Shown here piece after piece: positions 41,882 to 50,291 of a stretch of 64,000 bases of DNA. Position 1 is the first letter of the stretch. Each line of letters begins with the position of its first letter. The DNA comes from Natrialba swarupiae (GTDB lineage: Archaea; Halobacteriota; Halobacteria; Halobacteriales; Natrialbaceae): positions 18,736 through 82,735 of the forward strand of contig NZ_VTAW01000020.1 of NCBI RefSeq assembly GCF_008245225.1. The letters are read 5' to 3'. Under the pieces are notes generated by a model. That model made no database searches and was not told the DNA's origin. It worked only from the letters and a program-made list of their open reading frames with translations. The position numbers and the translations under genes were made by a program.

Positions 41882-42119
41882 CGGTTCAGATCGCCCCCCG
41901 AAAGACGGCGTTTGGCTCCGATACCGCGCGCTGATCGCGTGAATCCTGGGCGGTTCGTACTCATAGATCTGGATGGGTCCTGGCTACGACCTCCCACGAC
42001 GCTCGTGGTAAACCTTTCATCCGCGGCTGGCTCGAGGGGGACGGTTCGCAGCTGAGCAGTAGTTAGTACTACGGTTTCTTTATTCGGTTCAGCGTTGGAA
42101 CCATCAATAAGAATTTTGT

Positions 42120-42141
42120 GTTTGTGTCTGTATACACAAAC
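42120..42141. promoter_or_regulatory. Inverted repeat operator of the vapBC pair
   Basis: GTTTGTGT-N6-ACACAAAC ends two bases before the antitoxin ATG. Toxin-antitoxin complexes normally repress their own promoter at such a palindrome, so this is a likely autoregulatory site. Confidence 0.65.
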
Positions 42142-42142
42142 T

Positions 42143-42421
42143 ATGGGGACAAAAACCATCGGCATCCGAGATGACGTATACGAGCGGTTGAAGGCTCGAA
42201 AACGAGAGGATGAGAGCTTTACAGACCTCATGAACCGAATATTGGATGAAACGACTGTCGATTGGCGTGAAGGATTCGGAACACTTTCCGAAGGAGAAGC
42301 CGACGAACTCGAACAAATCGTTAAGGACTCCCGTAATCAAACAAGTGAAGGGCTTTCCGCACGTCAACAAGAGGTTCTTGACGTGCTCGCGGATATAGAG
42401 GAAGAAGATGAAACTGCTTGA
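42143..42421 (+). CDS. vapB: VapB-type antitoxin
   Basis: A 92-residue protein starting MGTKTIGIRDDVYERLKARK, with a ribbon-helix-helix-like fold and FTDLMNRILDE, the common start of archaeal VapB antitoxins (DUF7557-like). The C-terminal half (SEGEADELEQIVKDSRNQTS) would bind and block the toxin. GC content is clearly lower than in neighbouring genes, a sign of transfer. The gene overlaps vapC by 14 bp. The start at 42143 is fixed by the palindrome just before it. Confidence 0.88.
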   Translation: MGTKTIGIRDDVYERLKARKREDESFTDLMNRILDETTVDWREGFGTLSEGEADELEQIVKDSRNQTSEGLSARQQEVLDVLADIEEEDETA

Positions 42422-42809
42422 TACAACGTTCCTCATCCATTATTGGGCGGGATGGGAAGCGGTTGAAGACTACCTTGAAACGCACGAAGAAGAGGAATTT
42501 GTAACGACGACGCTGAACATCAAAGAAATCGCTGTCGGAAGGGAAATTCAAGGGAAACTTGACCCAGTTGAGATTCAGACAACATTTGAGTGGACGACCA
42601 TCCTCCCGTTTCAGGTGGAACATGCCGTTATTGCTGGCGAGTTAGAAGCGGAACTTCACCGGGATGAAAATGTGAATCAGGACAAAATAAATTCCCTTTC
42701 TGGAGATTTATTGATTGCCGCCGTTGCTAAAGAGGCAGGCGCAACAGTTGTCACACAAAATATGGATGACTTCCAGATATTCGATGGAATATCTGTAGAA
42801 TCCTATTAA
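42408..42809 (+). CDS. vapC: VapC PIN-domain ribonuclease toxin
   Basis: A 133-residue PIN-domain protein. The acidic metal site residues are seen in KLLDTTFLIHYW (D5), the glutamate of NIKEIAVG (about E40), the aspartate of SLSGDLLIAAVAKEAGATVV, and the late TQNMDDF. VapC toxins cut tRNA or rRNA when free of VapB. The gene starts inside vapB, which is the classic arrangement, and shares its low GC. The target RNA is unknown. Confidence 0.92.
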   Translation: MKLLDTTFLIHYWAGWEAVEDYLETHEEEEFVTTTLNIKEIAVGREIQGKLDPVEIQTTFEWTTILPFQVEHAVIAGELEAELHRDENVNQDKINSLSGDLLIAAVAKEAGATVVTQNMDDFQIFDGISVESY

Positions 42810-42949
42810 TGTCTATATTTATTTGTGAACGAAGAAACCGTACTACTATCCACTGCTAGCGATTCGGAAATCGAATACCCGCAATCGAGTCGGCCGTTCA
42901 TCGATGGCTAGAATACCTATTTTAGCCTCCGTACCGCCAGTATTCGCCG

Positions 42950-44122
42950 ATGGTCGAGTCCATCCTGTTGGTCGGCGTTTTCGTTTCGATTTTCGTCGGG
43001 TTCAACATCGGCGGCTCGTCGACCGGGATCGCCTGGGGACCCGCCGTGGGTGCGGGGTTGATCAGGAAGGCGACTGCGGCGGCGATCATGACTGGGTTCG
43101 TCTTTCTGGGCGGCTGGACCGTCGGCCGGAACGTGATGGAAACGCTGAGCGAGGGCGTAATCACGATAGAGATTTCGCTCACGGCCGGCGTCGCCGTGCT
43201 TTTTTTCATCGGTCTCGGGATCCTCGTCGCCAATATTTTCGGCGTCCCCATCCCCACCTCGATGACGACCGTCGGGGCGATTGCGGGGCTCGGACTGGCG
43301 ACGGATACGCTCAACTACGAAACCATTGCGTGGATCCTCTCGTGGTGGATCTTTACTCCCATCTTCGCCTTCTTGATCGGCGCGATCGTCGGCCGATACA
43401 TCTACTCGGAGCTCAGCCAGCGCGTCCGAATCGAAAATTCGGCGGGACCACTCTTCGTCCTCGAGCGCGATGGCCGGTTCGCCACGCCGGCGCTCGGGCC
43501 AAACACGACCTGGCGGGAGGTCGGCGGAACGACTGCTGTCCTCGTCCTCGGCTGTTACATGGCCTTCAGCGCGGGTGCGAGCAACGTCCCGAACGCCGCC
43601 GCGCCGCTCGTTAGCGGCGGGGCGCTGGCAGCCGACCCGGCAATCGTCGTTGCGACGGCTGCAATCGGTCTGGGCGGGTTCACGATCGCCCGGCGCACGA
43701 TGGAATCGGTCGGGAGCGACCTCAGCGATATTCCGCTGCTGGCTGCGCTGATCATCATGCTCACGGCCGCGTCGATTACGACCGCGCTCTCTTATATTGG
43801 GATTCCGATTAGCCTCGTCCTGTCGTCGGTCGGCGCGATCGTCGGCCTCGGCTGGGGGCGGGCAACCAGGCCGATCACCGCACGCGAGGCCGTGACGGGT
43901 GAGGCGGCCGACACCGAAATCGTGATGGGCGCGCTGACCGCCGAAGACGAACTCGAGGACGTGCCGCCGATCGGCGAGACCGAACCCGAGGACGTGCTCG
44001 AGGCGGAGGACCTTCTTAAACCGAAGATAGTCATCAGGTACGTCTCGATGTGGATCGTCGGCCCTTCGATGTCGACGATTCTCGCGTACGCGTTCTTTGT
44101 GTTGGTTCCGGGTGTCGTCTAA
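42950..44122 (+). CDS. PiT-family inorganic phosphate transporter
   Basis: A 390-residue carrier of about ten helices. The first repeat opens GFNIGGSSTGIAWGPAVGAG and the second keeps MAFSAGASNVPNAAAPLVSG, close to the family signature GANDVANAxGP. A cytoplasmic acidic segment of about 55 residues (ALTAEDELEDVPPIGETEPE) precedes the last helix. It is probably a low-affinity, cation-driven phosphate carrier. It is a different branch from the PiT-like gene at 37352, whose signature has changed. It is transcribed alone. Confidence 0.9.
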   Translation: MVESILLVGVFVSIFVGFNIGGSSTGIAWGPAVGAGLIRKATAAAIMTGFVFLGGWTVGRNVMETLSEGVITIEISLTAGVAVLFFIGLGILVANIFGVPIPTSMTTVGAIAGLGLATDTLNYETIAWILSWWIFTPIFAFLIGAIVGRYIYSELSQRVRIENSAGPLFVLERDGRFATPALGPNTTWREVGGTTAVLVLGCYMAFSAGASNVPNAAAPLVSGGALAADPAIVVATAAIGLGGFTIARRTMESVGSDLSDIPLLAALIIMLTAASITTALSYIGIPISLVLSSVGAIVGLGWGRATRPITAREAVTGEAADTEIVMGALTAEDELEDVPPIGETEPEDVLEAEDLLKPKIVIRYVSMWIVGPSMSTILAYAFFVLVPGVV

Positions 44123-44149
44123 GAAGCGATTCCAGACGTCGTGAGTACG

Positions 44150-44236
44150 ATTTCTCGGTTTCGCGTTCTCGCTCTCGGCCACGGAAAGCAGCGTCTCGAC
44201 CGCCACGTCCGGCGGGAGACCGTATTCCGCCATCAC
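44150..44236 (-). pseudogene. Short chimeric fragment of ppsA
   Basis: On the minus strand this reads MAEYGLPPDVAVETLLSVAE. The first part, MAEYGLPP, matches an internal part of the ppsA product (codons around 45558-45580), and DVAVETLL(S/T)VAE matches its extreme C-terminus (45183-45215). The two parts meet at a shared TCCGGCG. So an old ppsA copy lost about 330 bp and then most of itself, about 1 kb from the intact gene. Confidence 0.7.
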
Positions 44237-44254
44237 TCCATCGAATCCGGCCGG

Positions 44255-44458
44255 TTAGCCGCTCCACTCTTCACCGATGTCGCTCGCGACGTTTTCACGC
44301 CACTGTTCGAACCGTTCACGGCAGGACGCGTGCTCGTCGCTCTCGACGTGATCGATAAACCCCGGACCGCCATCCGTGAGTTCGTGGCCACAAAACGGAC
44401 AGAAATCGGGGTTATCCCACGCCGATGAATCTCGAGGCGGGTGCTCGTAGTCGTTCAT
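44255..44458 (-). CDS. Small zinc-finger protein (DUF7501-like)
   Basis: A 67-residue protein with a C2H2/C3H-type zinc motif: CPFCGHEL followed by FIDHVESDEHASC. The order C-x2-C-x12-H-x7-C with nearby histidine fits the haloarchaeal DUF7501 family. The rest is an acidic, tryptophan-containing helix (FEQWRENVASDIGEEW). Small zinc-finger proteins of this size are abundant in haloarchaea, and several affect stress or surface phenotypes; no role is known for this one. Confidence 0.75.
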   Translation of the reverse strand: MNDYEHPPRDSSAWDNPDFCPFCGHELTDGGPGFIDHVESDEHASCRERFEQWRENVASDIGEEWSG

Positions 44459-44526
44459 ATACTCCGTTCATCAGCTGGACGCATCAATCGTGTGGTGAGA
44501 CCTGCGTGACGTATGATGGATCTGTG

Positions 44527-44611
44527 TATAGTAGCTATTGAAACGATTTACACACTGATCGCAACGCTGTCCTGCGATCAGATGTGCAATGACTCTCAGT
44601 AGCTACTATAG
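44527..44611. repeat. Palindromic MITE-like repeat, family A, copy 3
   Basis: An 85-bp inverted repeat from TATAGTAGCTATTG to CAGTAGCTACTATAG, with inner arms CTGATCGCA and TGCGATCAG. It is the least decayed at its ends. It lies between two divergent small genes. Confidence 0.75.
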
Positions 44612-44656
44612 CTGTAGGCGAAATCTTTGATACGGGATAGCACCTCTAAGTCGTCG

Positions 44657-45097
44657 ATGAACACGGAACCATACAGCACGACGATCAGTACCGACATGGC
44701 GACCAGTCTCGTGAGTGCGGCACGCACCAGCCTCGGTGACACACTTCGAAGCGTCGTGTATTTCACACCGTCGGCGTTCGACCTCCTCTACCTTCGCCAA
44801 GACCTTTACGATTCGACGGACGCCGCTCGAACGGTCAAAGAGCAACTGGTCGAACTCGAGCGGGTCGGATTCGCGGAGGCACCTGTCAGGACGACAATCA
44901 CTCATCAGGATGACGGGGCGGGAATCGGACCGTACGAGTTCACCATCCGGTTCCACGAGGATGGATTCGTCATCAGGGTGCTGGAAGGCGACGTCGGAAC
45001 GATCCTGACAACCGACAGTATGGACCTGAATGCGTTCGAAGACGCTGCCACTGCCGTCCGACGGCTGCTCGCGGACGAATCGTCGGATGGAGAGTGA
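44657..45097 (+). CDS. DUF7522-like haloarchaeal protein
   Basis: A 146-residue soluble protein with the blocks RSVVYFTPSAFDLLYLRQDL, QLVELERVGF, GPYEFTIRFHEDGFVIRVLE and MDLNAFEDAATAVRRLL. These match a widespread haloarchaeal family of unknown function. Its alpha/beta pattern resembles small ligand-binding or dimerisation modules, but nothing catalytic is seen. ATG 44657 gives the usual length; 44627 is an alternative. Confidence 0.7.
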   Translation: MNTEPYSTTISTDMATSLVSAARTSLGDTLRSVVYFTPSAFDLLYLRQDLYDSTDAARTVKEQLVELERVGFAEAPVRTTITHQDDGAGIGPYEFTIRFHEDGFVIRVLEGDVGTILTTDSMDLNAFEDAATAVRRLLADESSDGE

Positions 45098-45178
45098 TAG
45101 TCACCGATTCACCGATCGAAATTCCGCTTCCAGAGCGAGAGCGCTTCTACGCGCCGTTTAGAGTTCTGACCGTTCCTT

Positions 45179-47461
45179 TCACGTCTCCTCGAGTTCGGCG
45201 ACGGTAAGCAGCGTTTCGACCGCGACGTCCGGCGACACCGAAATCGAATCGATCTCCGCCTCGAGCAGGAACTCGACGTACTCCGGAATCGTCGACGGTG
45301 CGTCGCCACAGATCCCGACGGGCCGATCGTGGCGGTGGGCTTCCTCGATCAGCGAGGAAATCGATCGCATCACCGACTCGTCGGTCTCGTCGAACAGTGG
45401 CGCGAGCTGTTCCGAGTTGCGGTCGACGCCCAGCGTCAACTGCGTGAGGTCGTTCGATCCGATGGAAAAGCCGTCGAACAACTCGGCAAATCGATCCGCG
45501 AGGACGATGTTCGAGGGTAGTTCAGCCATCACGTACACGTCCATCTCCTCCGGCGGGAGACCGTACTCGGCCATCAGCTCGAGGACGCGTTCGCCCTCCG
45601 CGGGCGTCCGACAGAACGGCACCATCACGGTGACGTTGTCCAGTCCGACGTCCTCGCGGACCTGACGCAGCGCCTCACACTCCAGCCGGAACGCCTCGCG
45701 GAACTGCTCGTCGTAGTACCGGGAGGCGCCGCGCCAGCCGAGCATCGGATTCGACTCCTCCGGTTCGTACTTCCAGCCACCCTCGAGGTTGCGGTACTCG
45801 TCGGTCTTGAAGTCGCTGAGCCGAAAGAGCACGTCGTCGGGATAGAACGCAGCGCCGATCTTCGCGATACCGGTCCGTAACGCATCGACGAAGCGCTCCT
45901 CTGCGCCGCGCTCGAGCAGTTCCAGCGGGTGGTAGCCGACGTGGGAGGTTACGATGAACTCCTCGCGTGCCAGCCCGACCCCGTCGACGGGGAGGGTCGC
46001 GAGCGCGAACGCCCGACCGGGGTCGCCGAGGATCAGTTTGACCGCGGTGTCAGTCTCGGGGAGGTCGTCGACCACCTCCTCGCGGACCTCGTACTCGAGT
46101 TCGTCCGCGTAGACCCGGCCGACGTCGGTCGAACAGTCGACCGTGACGGGATCGCCATTCGAGAGCGTCTCCGTCGCGTTACCGGTGCGGACGATCGCCG
46201 GAATGCCGAGTTCCCGCGAGACGATCGCCGCGTGGGACGTCTTCCCGCCCCGATCGGTTACGATGGCGCTGGATCGCTTCATCACGGGAACCCAGTCCGG
46301 ATCGGTCATCTCCGTCACGAGGACGTCGCCTTCTTCGACGCGGTCCATCTCGCGGAGGTCTTCGAGGACACGGACGGGACCGCTGGCGACGGCGTTGCCG
46401 ATGGCGATCCCGTCGAGCATCTCGTCGGCGTCGCCGGGTTCCGTGAGACTGTACGTTCGAAGGACGTTCCCCTCGGCTGCCCCGTGGACTGTCTCTGGTC
46501 GGGCCTGCACGACGAACAGTTCCTCGAGTTGGCCGTCGACGAGCCACTCGATGTCCTGGGGTCGGCCGAAGTGTTCCTCGATGCGGGCCGCGTACGTCGC
46601 GAGTTCTCGGATTTGGTCGTCCGAGAGGGCGAACTCGCCCTGTGCGTCCTCGGGGACCGACTCGAGCTTCGTGCCGCCGTTGCGCCGCACCATGCGCTGG
46701 GTCTTCCCCCCGAGTTCCTTCTCGACGATCCCGTTCGTCGGCTTGAAGACGACGTATCTGTCGGGATCGACCACGCCCTGGACGACCGGCTCGCCGAACC
46801 CGTAGGCCGCCTCGATGACGACGACCTCCTCGAAACCGGTGTCGGGATCGAGGGTGAACAGGACCCCCGAGGACGCCAGGTCGGCCCGGCCCATCTTCTG
46901 GACGGTGCAAGCGAGTTTCACCTCGAGGTGATCGAAGTCGTTGTTCTCGCGGTAGACGATCGCCCGGTCGGTAAACAGCGACGCGAAGCAGTGTTTGATC
47001 GACTCGAGCAGTTCCGTCCGCCCCGAGACGTTCAGGAACGTCTCCTGTTGGCCCGCAAAGGAGGCGTCCGGAAGGTCCTCGGCGGTCGCGGAACTCCTGA
47101 CGGCGACCTCGGGATCGCTAAGGTCCAACTGTGCTGCCAGTTTCTCGTACTGCTCGAGGATCGCGGACTCGAGTTCCGCGGGCATTTCCGCATCCGAAAT
47201 CAGGGTTCGTATCCGCTCGCCGCGCTGTTGCAGATCGGCGACGTCGTCGGCGTCGACTCCGGCCAGTTCCGACTCGATTTCTTCACCGATACCAGTCCGT
47301 TCGATGTAGCAGTCGTACGCGTCCGCCGTCGTCGTGAACCCTGGCAACACGGGTACGTCGAGGTCGGCGAGTTCGCCGAGGTTCGCGCTCTTTCCACCGA
47401 CGGCCCCCGTATCTTCGCTGCTAACGTCTGCTAACCGTCTGCTGAACGTATCTCCTCCCAT
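45179..47461 (-). CDS. ppsA: Phosphoenolpyruvate synthase
   Basis: A 760-residue PEP synthase, converting pyruvate, ATP and water into PEP, AMP and phosphate. The N-terminal nucleotide domain has GGKSANLGEL and VRSSATAEDLPDASFAGQQE. The swivelling domain carries the phospho-histidine in TDRGGKTSHAAIVSRELGIP, and the C-terminal barrel includes GVGLAREEF (altered from the usual GxGLxRxEF), FSIGSNDLTQLTLGVDR and GICGDAPS. It works in gluconeogenesis, or in the reverse direction in some archaea. It is divergent from the ADP-dependent kinase, with GAPDH beyond, so the three form a glycolysis cluster. Confidence 0.95.
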   Translation of the reverse strand: MGGDTFSRRLADVSSEDTGAVGGKSANLGELADLDVPVLPGFTTTADAYDCYIERTGIGEEIESELAGVDADDVADLQQRGERIRTLISDAEMPAELESAILEQYEKLAAQLDLSDPEVAVRSSATAEDLPDASFAGQQETFLNVSGRTELLESIKHCFASLFTDRAIVYRENNDFDHLEVKLACTVQKMGRADLASSGVLFTLDPDTGFEEVVVIEAAYGFGEPVVQGVVDPDRYVVFKPTNGIVEKELGGKTQRMVRRNGGTKLESVPEDAQGEFALSDDQIRELATYAARIEEHFGRPQDIEWLVDGQLEELFVVQARPETVHGAAEGNVLRTYSLTEPGDADEMLDGIAIGNAVASGPVRVLEDLREMDRVEEGDVLVTEMTDPDWVPVMKRSSAIVTDRGGKTSHAAIVSRELGIPAIVRTGNATETLSNGDPVTVDCSTDVGRVYADELEYEVREEVVDDLPETDTAVKLILGDPGRAFALATLPVDGVGLAREEFIVTSHVGYHPLELLERGAEERFVDALRTGIAKIGAAFYPDDVLFRLSDFKTDEYRNLEGGWKYEPEESNPMLGWRGASRYYDEQFREAFRLECEALRQVREDVGLDNVTVMVPFCRTPAEGERVLELMAEYGLPPEEMDVYVMAELPSNIVLADRFAELFDGFSIGSNDLTQLTLGVDRNSEQLAPLFDETDESVMRSISSLIEEAHRHDRPVGICGDAPSTIPEYVEFLLEAEIDSISVSPDVAVETLLTVAELEET

Positions 47462-47590
47462 CGATCTGTCGTGCTGACCACGCCTACGCTAATAAGTCCG
47501 AAGGGGGGCTGATCCACTCCTCCGAGCCGGCTTATCGATTCGCGTGGCACGCACAACGTTAACTCGCTGGCGGTGGGAGCAGCCTGCATC

Positions 47591-49021
47591 ATGGTGGACG
47601 ACCATACCCAGTTAGCGTCCGATATCCAGGCGCTCGAGGGGTTGCCGGTCTTTATTGCGTACAACGCGAACGTCGACGCGATCGTCCGGGTCGGCGAGGA
47701 CCTCGAGTCGTTTCTCGAACGACCGTCGGAACCCGGCGAGCGCCAGCCGCCGAGTCCGCTGGATTCGAAACGCGACCTCGCGACGGCGATCACGCACACG
47801 ATGGCGGCCGGACGGGGCGACGAAGTCGCCATGACCGACGAGTTTTCCGCGACCCTCGAGACGGAACTGGAGCCCGACAGCCAGCAGATGGGCGGCCAGA
47901 CGGGGATCATGACCAATCTCGTCACCGCGCTGGGAGCGTCACCGGTAACCTACACGTACCTGATTTCGGACCGACAGCTCTCGATGTTCGATCACGCCGA
48001 CGCGGTGGCGTACCCGTCGGTGACCAACGGCGACGTCGAGTTGATCCCGCTGGAGGAGGCGGTCAACACCGACCGGACGAAGATCAACTGGGTGTTCGAG
48101 TTCCGCGTCGACGACGAACTCTTCGACGTCCGGGCAATCGAAGACACCCGGTTCATCGCGGCCTCGAGGCCCCCGGAGTTCGATCTCACCGCGGGCGACC
48201 TCGACGCCCACGTCGATCAGATCGGCGCGGTCGTCGACGGCGCACTGCTCGCTGGCTATCACAATCTCACGCCCGAGCACGTCGAGGAGGACTACGAGCA
48301 GGCCCACCGCCACGCTCGGGACGTGATTCGCCGACTCAAATCCGGCAGCCAGGGCGACGTGCCGGTTCACATCGAGTACGCCGTGACCCACGACGACGAC
48401 TTGCGAGAGAGTATGTACGAGTGGATTCTCCCTGAGGCAGACGTCGTCGGCGCGGACACGCACGAACTTACCCTTCTTCACAACGACGCCGGTCTCGAAG
48501 TCGTGGACGAGGAACCGACGGAGGAGACGCCGTTCGATCGCGACGAAATCATCAGTCACTACCGCATGCTCGAGGCGATCCGGGACGAACTCGGCGTTGG
48601 CTGCGTCCAACTCCACGCGATGGAGTACCACCTCGCCGTGATGGACGCGTATCCGCGTCCGGATGCCGTCGCACGCGGGCTGGAGTTTTCCGCCGTCAAT
48701 GCCGCAACGAAGGCCGCGCTGGGCGACATTACGTCTCCAGATGACCTCGAGACGGGCCTGGAGTACGAGCCCTCCGCGAAGGGACGCAAGGCGATCGAAC
48801 TCCTCGCGGACCACCTCGAGGAGGCGGTCGAAGATGGCGTCCTCTCGACCCCGACGGTTGCCGCCTGCCCCAATCGGGTCGTCGAGGATCCCGCAGGGAC
48901 GGTCGGGATCGGCGACATCGTCTCGTCCTCGAGTTTCGTCCTCGAAATTGCGATCGCGAACGGGGGCGGGAACGGGGATGGAGATGGGAATAGGGACGGG
49001 GATGGACCCACGTCCTCGTGA
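47591..49021 (+). CDS. ADP-dependent phosphofructokinase/glucokinase family protein
   Basis: A 476-residue kinase of the ADP-dependent sugar kinase family, which uses ADP rather than ATP. Visible blocks are FIAYNANVDAIVRVGED, MGGQTGIMTNLVTALG, ADVVGADTHELTLL and the catalytic GIGD in DPAGTVGIGDIVSSSSF near residue 450. The substrate, fructose-6-phosphate or glucose, cannot be read directly. Haloarchaea mainly use semi-phosphorylative routes for glucose, so an Embden-Meyerhof-type enzyme here with type I GAPDH next door is notable. The C-terminus has a G/D/N/R-rich tail (GDGDGNRDGDG). I start it at 47591, six codons inside the longest frame. Confidence 0.85.
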   Translation: MVDDHTQLASDIQALEGLPVFIAYNANVDAIVRVGEDLESFLERPSEPGERQPPSPLDSKRDLATAITHTMAAGRGDEVAMTDEFSATLETELEPDSQQMGGQTGIMTNLVTALGASPVTYTYLISDRQLSMFDHADAVAYPSVTNGDVELIPLEEAVNTDRTKINWVFEFRVDDELFDVRAIEDTRFIAASRPPEFDLTAGDLDAHVDQIGAVVDGALLAGYHNLTPEHVEEDYEQAHRHARDVIRRLKSGSQGDVPVHIEYAVTHDDDLRESMYEWILPEADVVGADTHELTLLHNDAGLEVVDEEPTEETPFDRDEIISHYRMLEAIRDELGVGCVQLHAMEYHLAVMDAYPRPDAVARGLEFSAVNAATKAALGDITSPDDLETGLEYEPSAKGRKAIELLADHLEEAVEDGVLSTPTVAACPNRVVEDPAGTVGIGDIVSSSSFVLEIAIANGGGNGDGDGNRDGDGPTSS

Positions 49022-49106
49022 AGACTGCCTATCGACTCGCAGGTCTCTCTGACCGTCGGACGGTTTCGGGCCAAGAAATATACAGACAGCGGTGGCCCAC
49101 CTCCGT

Positions 49107-50171
49107 ATGAGCGCACACACTGACAGCACAGCAACGGAGCCGGTCCGAATCGGACTCAACGGCTTCGGCCGGATCGGCCGCAACGTCCTGCGCGCCGCCC
49201 GCTCCGACGACCGCGTCGAGGTCGTCGCCGTCAACGACGTGATGGACAACGACGACATGGCCTACCTGCTCGAGTACGACTCCGTCCACGGCCACCTCGA
49301 GGATGTCTCCCGCGATGGCGACACGCTCGTCGTCGCGGACCGGGAGATTCAGCTCTGTACCGAACGCGATCCAACGAGTCTCCCGTGGGACGACCACGAC
49401 GTCGACGTCGCATTCGAGGCGACCGGCCTCTTTCGGACCCACGACGAGGCAGCCCAGCATCTCGAGGCCGGCGCCGACAAGGTCATCATCTCGGCCCCGC
49501 CGAAAGGCGAGCAGCCGGTCCCGATGTTCGTCTACGGCGTCAATCACGACGAGTACGACGGCGCGGACGTCCTCTCGAACGCTTCCTGTACCACGAACTC
49601 GGTCGCGCCGGTCGCCCAGCTGTTAGACGAGCGCTTCGGCATCGAGTCCGGCCTGCTGACGACCGTCCACGCCTACACAGGGAGCCAGAACCTGATCGAC
49701 GGGCCCAGCGGCAAGCGTCGCCGCGGGCGCGCCGCCGCCGACAACATCGTCCCGACGACGACCGGTGCGGCGATCGCCACCACCGAAATCCTCCCCGAAC
49801 TCGAGGGGAAACTCGACGGGATGGCGATGCGTGTTCCCGTCCCGAACGGCTCGATCACCGATCTCACCGTCGACCTCGAGACGGATGTCACCAAGGCGGA
49901 ACTCGCCGACGCCGTCCGCGAGGCGGCCGGCAACGACCTCGCGGGCGTGCTGGGCTACACCGACGAGGAAATCGTCTCGCGGGACATCGTCGGGCTGCCG
50001 TTCGCGTCCTACGTCGACCTCGAGGGCTCGATGGTGCTTGAGGACGGTCTCGTGAAGGTACTGGTCTGGTACGACAACGAGTACGGGTTCTCCGCACAGA
50101 TGCTCTCACTCGCGAGCCACGTCGCCGCCGAATCGGGGTCGATCGACGGCGAAGCGGCGGCGATGCGCTAA
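49107..50171 (+). CDS. gap: Glyceraldehyde-3-phosphate dehydrogenase, type I
   Basis: A 354-residue bacterial-type GAPDH. It has the NAD fold IGLNGFGRIGRNVLRAA, the catalytic cysteine in SNASCTTNSVAPVAQ, the phosphate-binding TVHAYTGSQNLIDG, and VWYDNEYGFSAQML near the end. Most archaea use the unrelated class II enzyme; haloarchaea can have both, with type I working in sugar breakdown. The gene follows the ADP-dependent kinase by 85 bp on the same strand. I start it at MSAHTD (49107). Confidence 0.95.
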   Translation: MSAHTDSTATEPVRIGLNGFGRIGRNVLRAARSDDRVEVVAVNDVMDNDDMAYLLEYDSVHGHLEDVSRDGDTLVVADREIQLCTERDPTSLPWDDHDVDVAFEATGLFRTHDEAAQHLEAGADKVIISAPPKGEQPVPMFVYGVNHDEYDGADVLSNASCTTNSVAPVAQLLDERFGIESGLLTTVHAYTGSQNLIDGPSGKRRRGRAAADNIVPTTTGAAIATTEILPELEGKLDGMAMRVPVPNGSITDLTVDLETDVTKAELADAVREAAGNDLAGVLGYTDEEIVSRDIVGLPFASYVDLEGSMVLEDGLVKVLVWYDNEYGFSAQMLSLASHVAAESGSIDGEAAAMR

Positions 50172-50291
50172 TCGGGACCGCGCCGTCTCGAGTCGGTCGA
50201 TCTGGCCGCTCGAGTCGATCAGGCAGGGAGACGAGTCGGGCCAGTCGGGCCGTCGGTCAGGCAAGGAGACGAGTCAGGCTAACCAGGCCGA

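Noticed and set aside
42917..44236. 439-codon minus-strand frame
   Set aside because: Mostly the shadow of the PiT carrier; only its first 20-30 codons carry information, the ppsA scrap, reported separately.
45929..47434. 501-codon open frame on the plus strand inside ppsA
   Set aside because: Antisense to a fully conserved PEP synthase; no domain or ribosome site.
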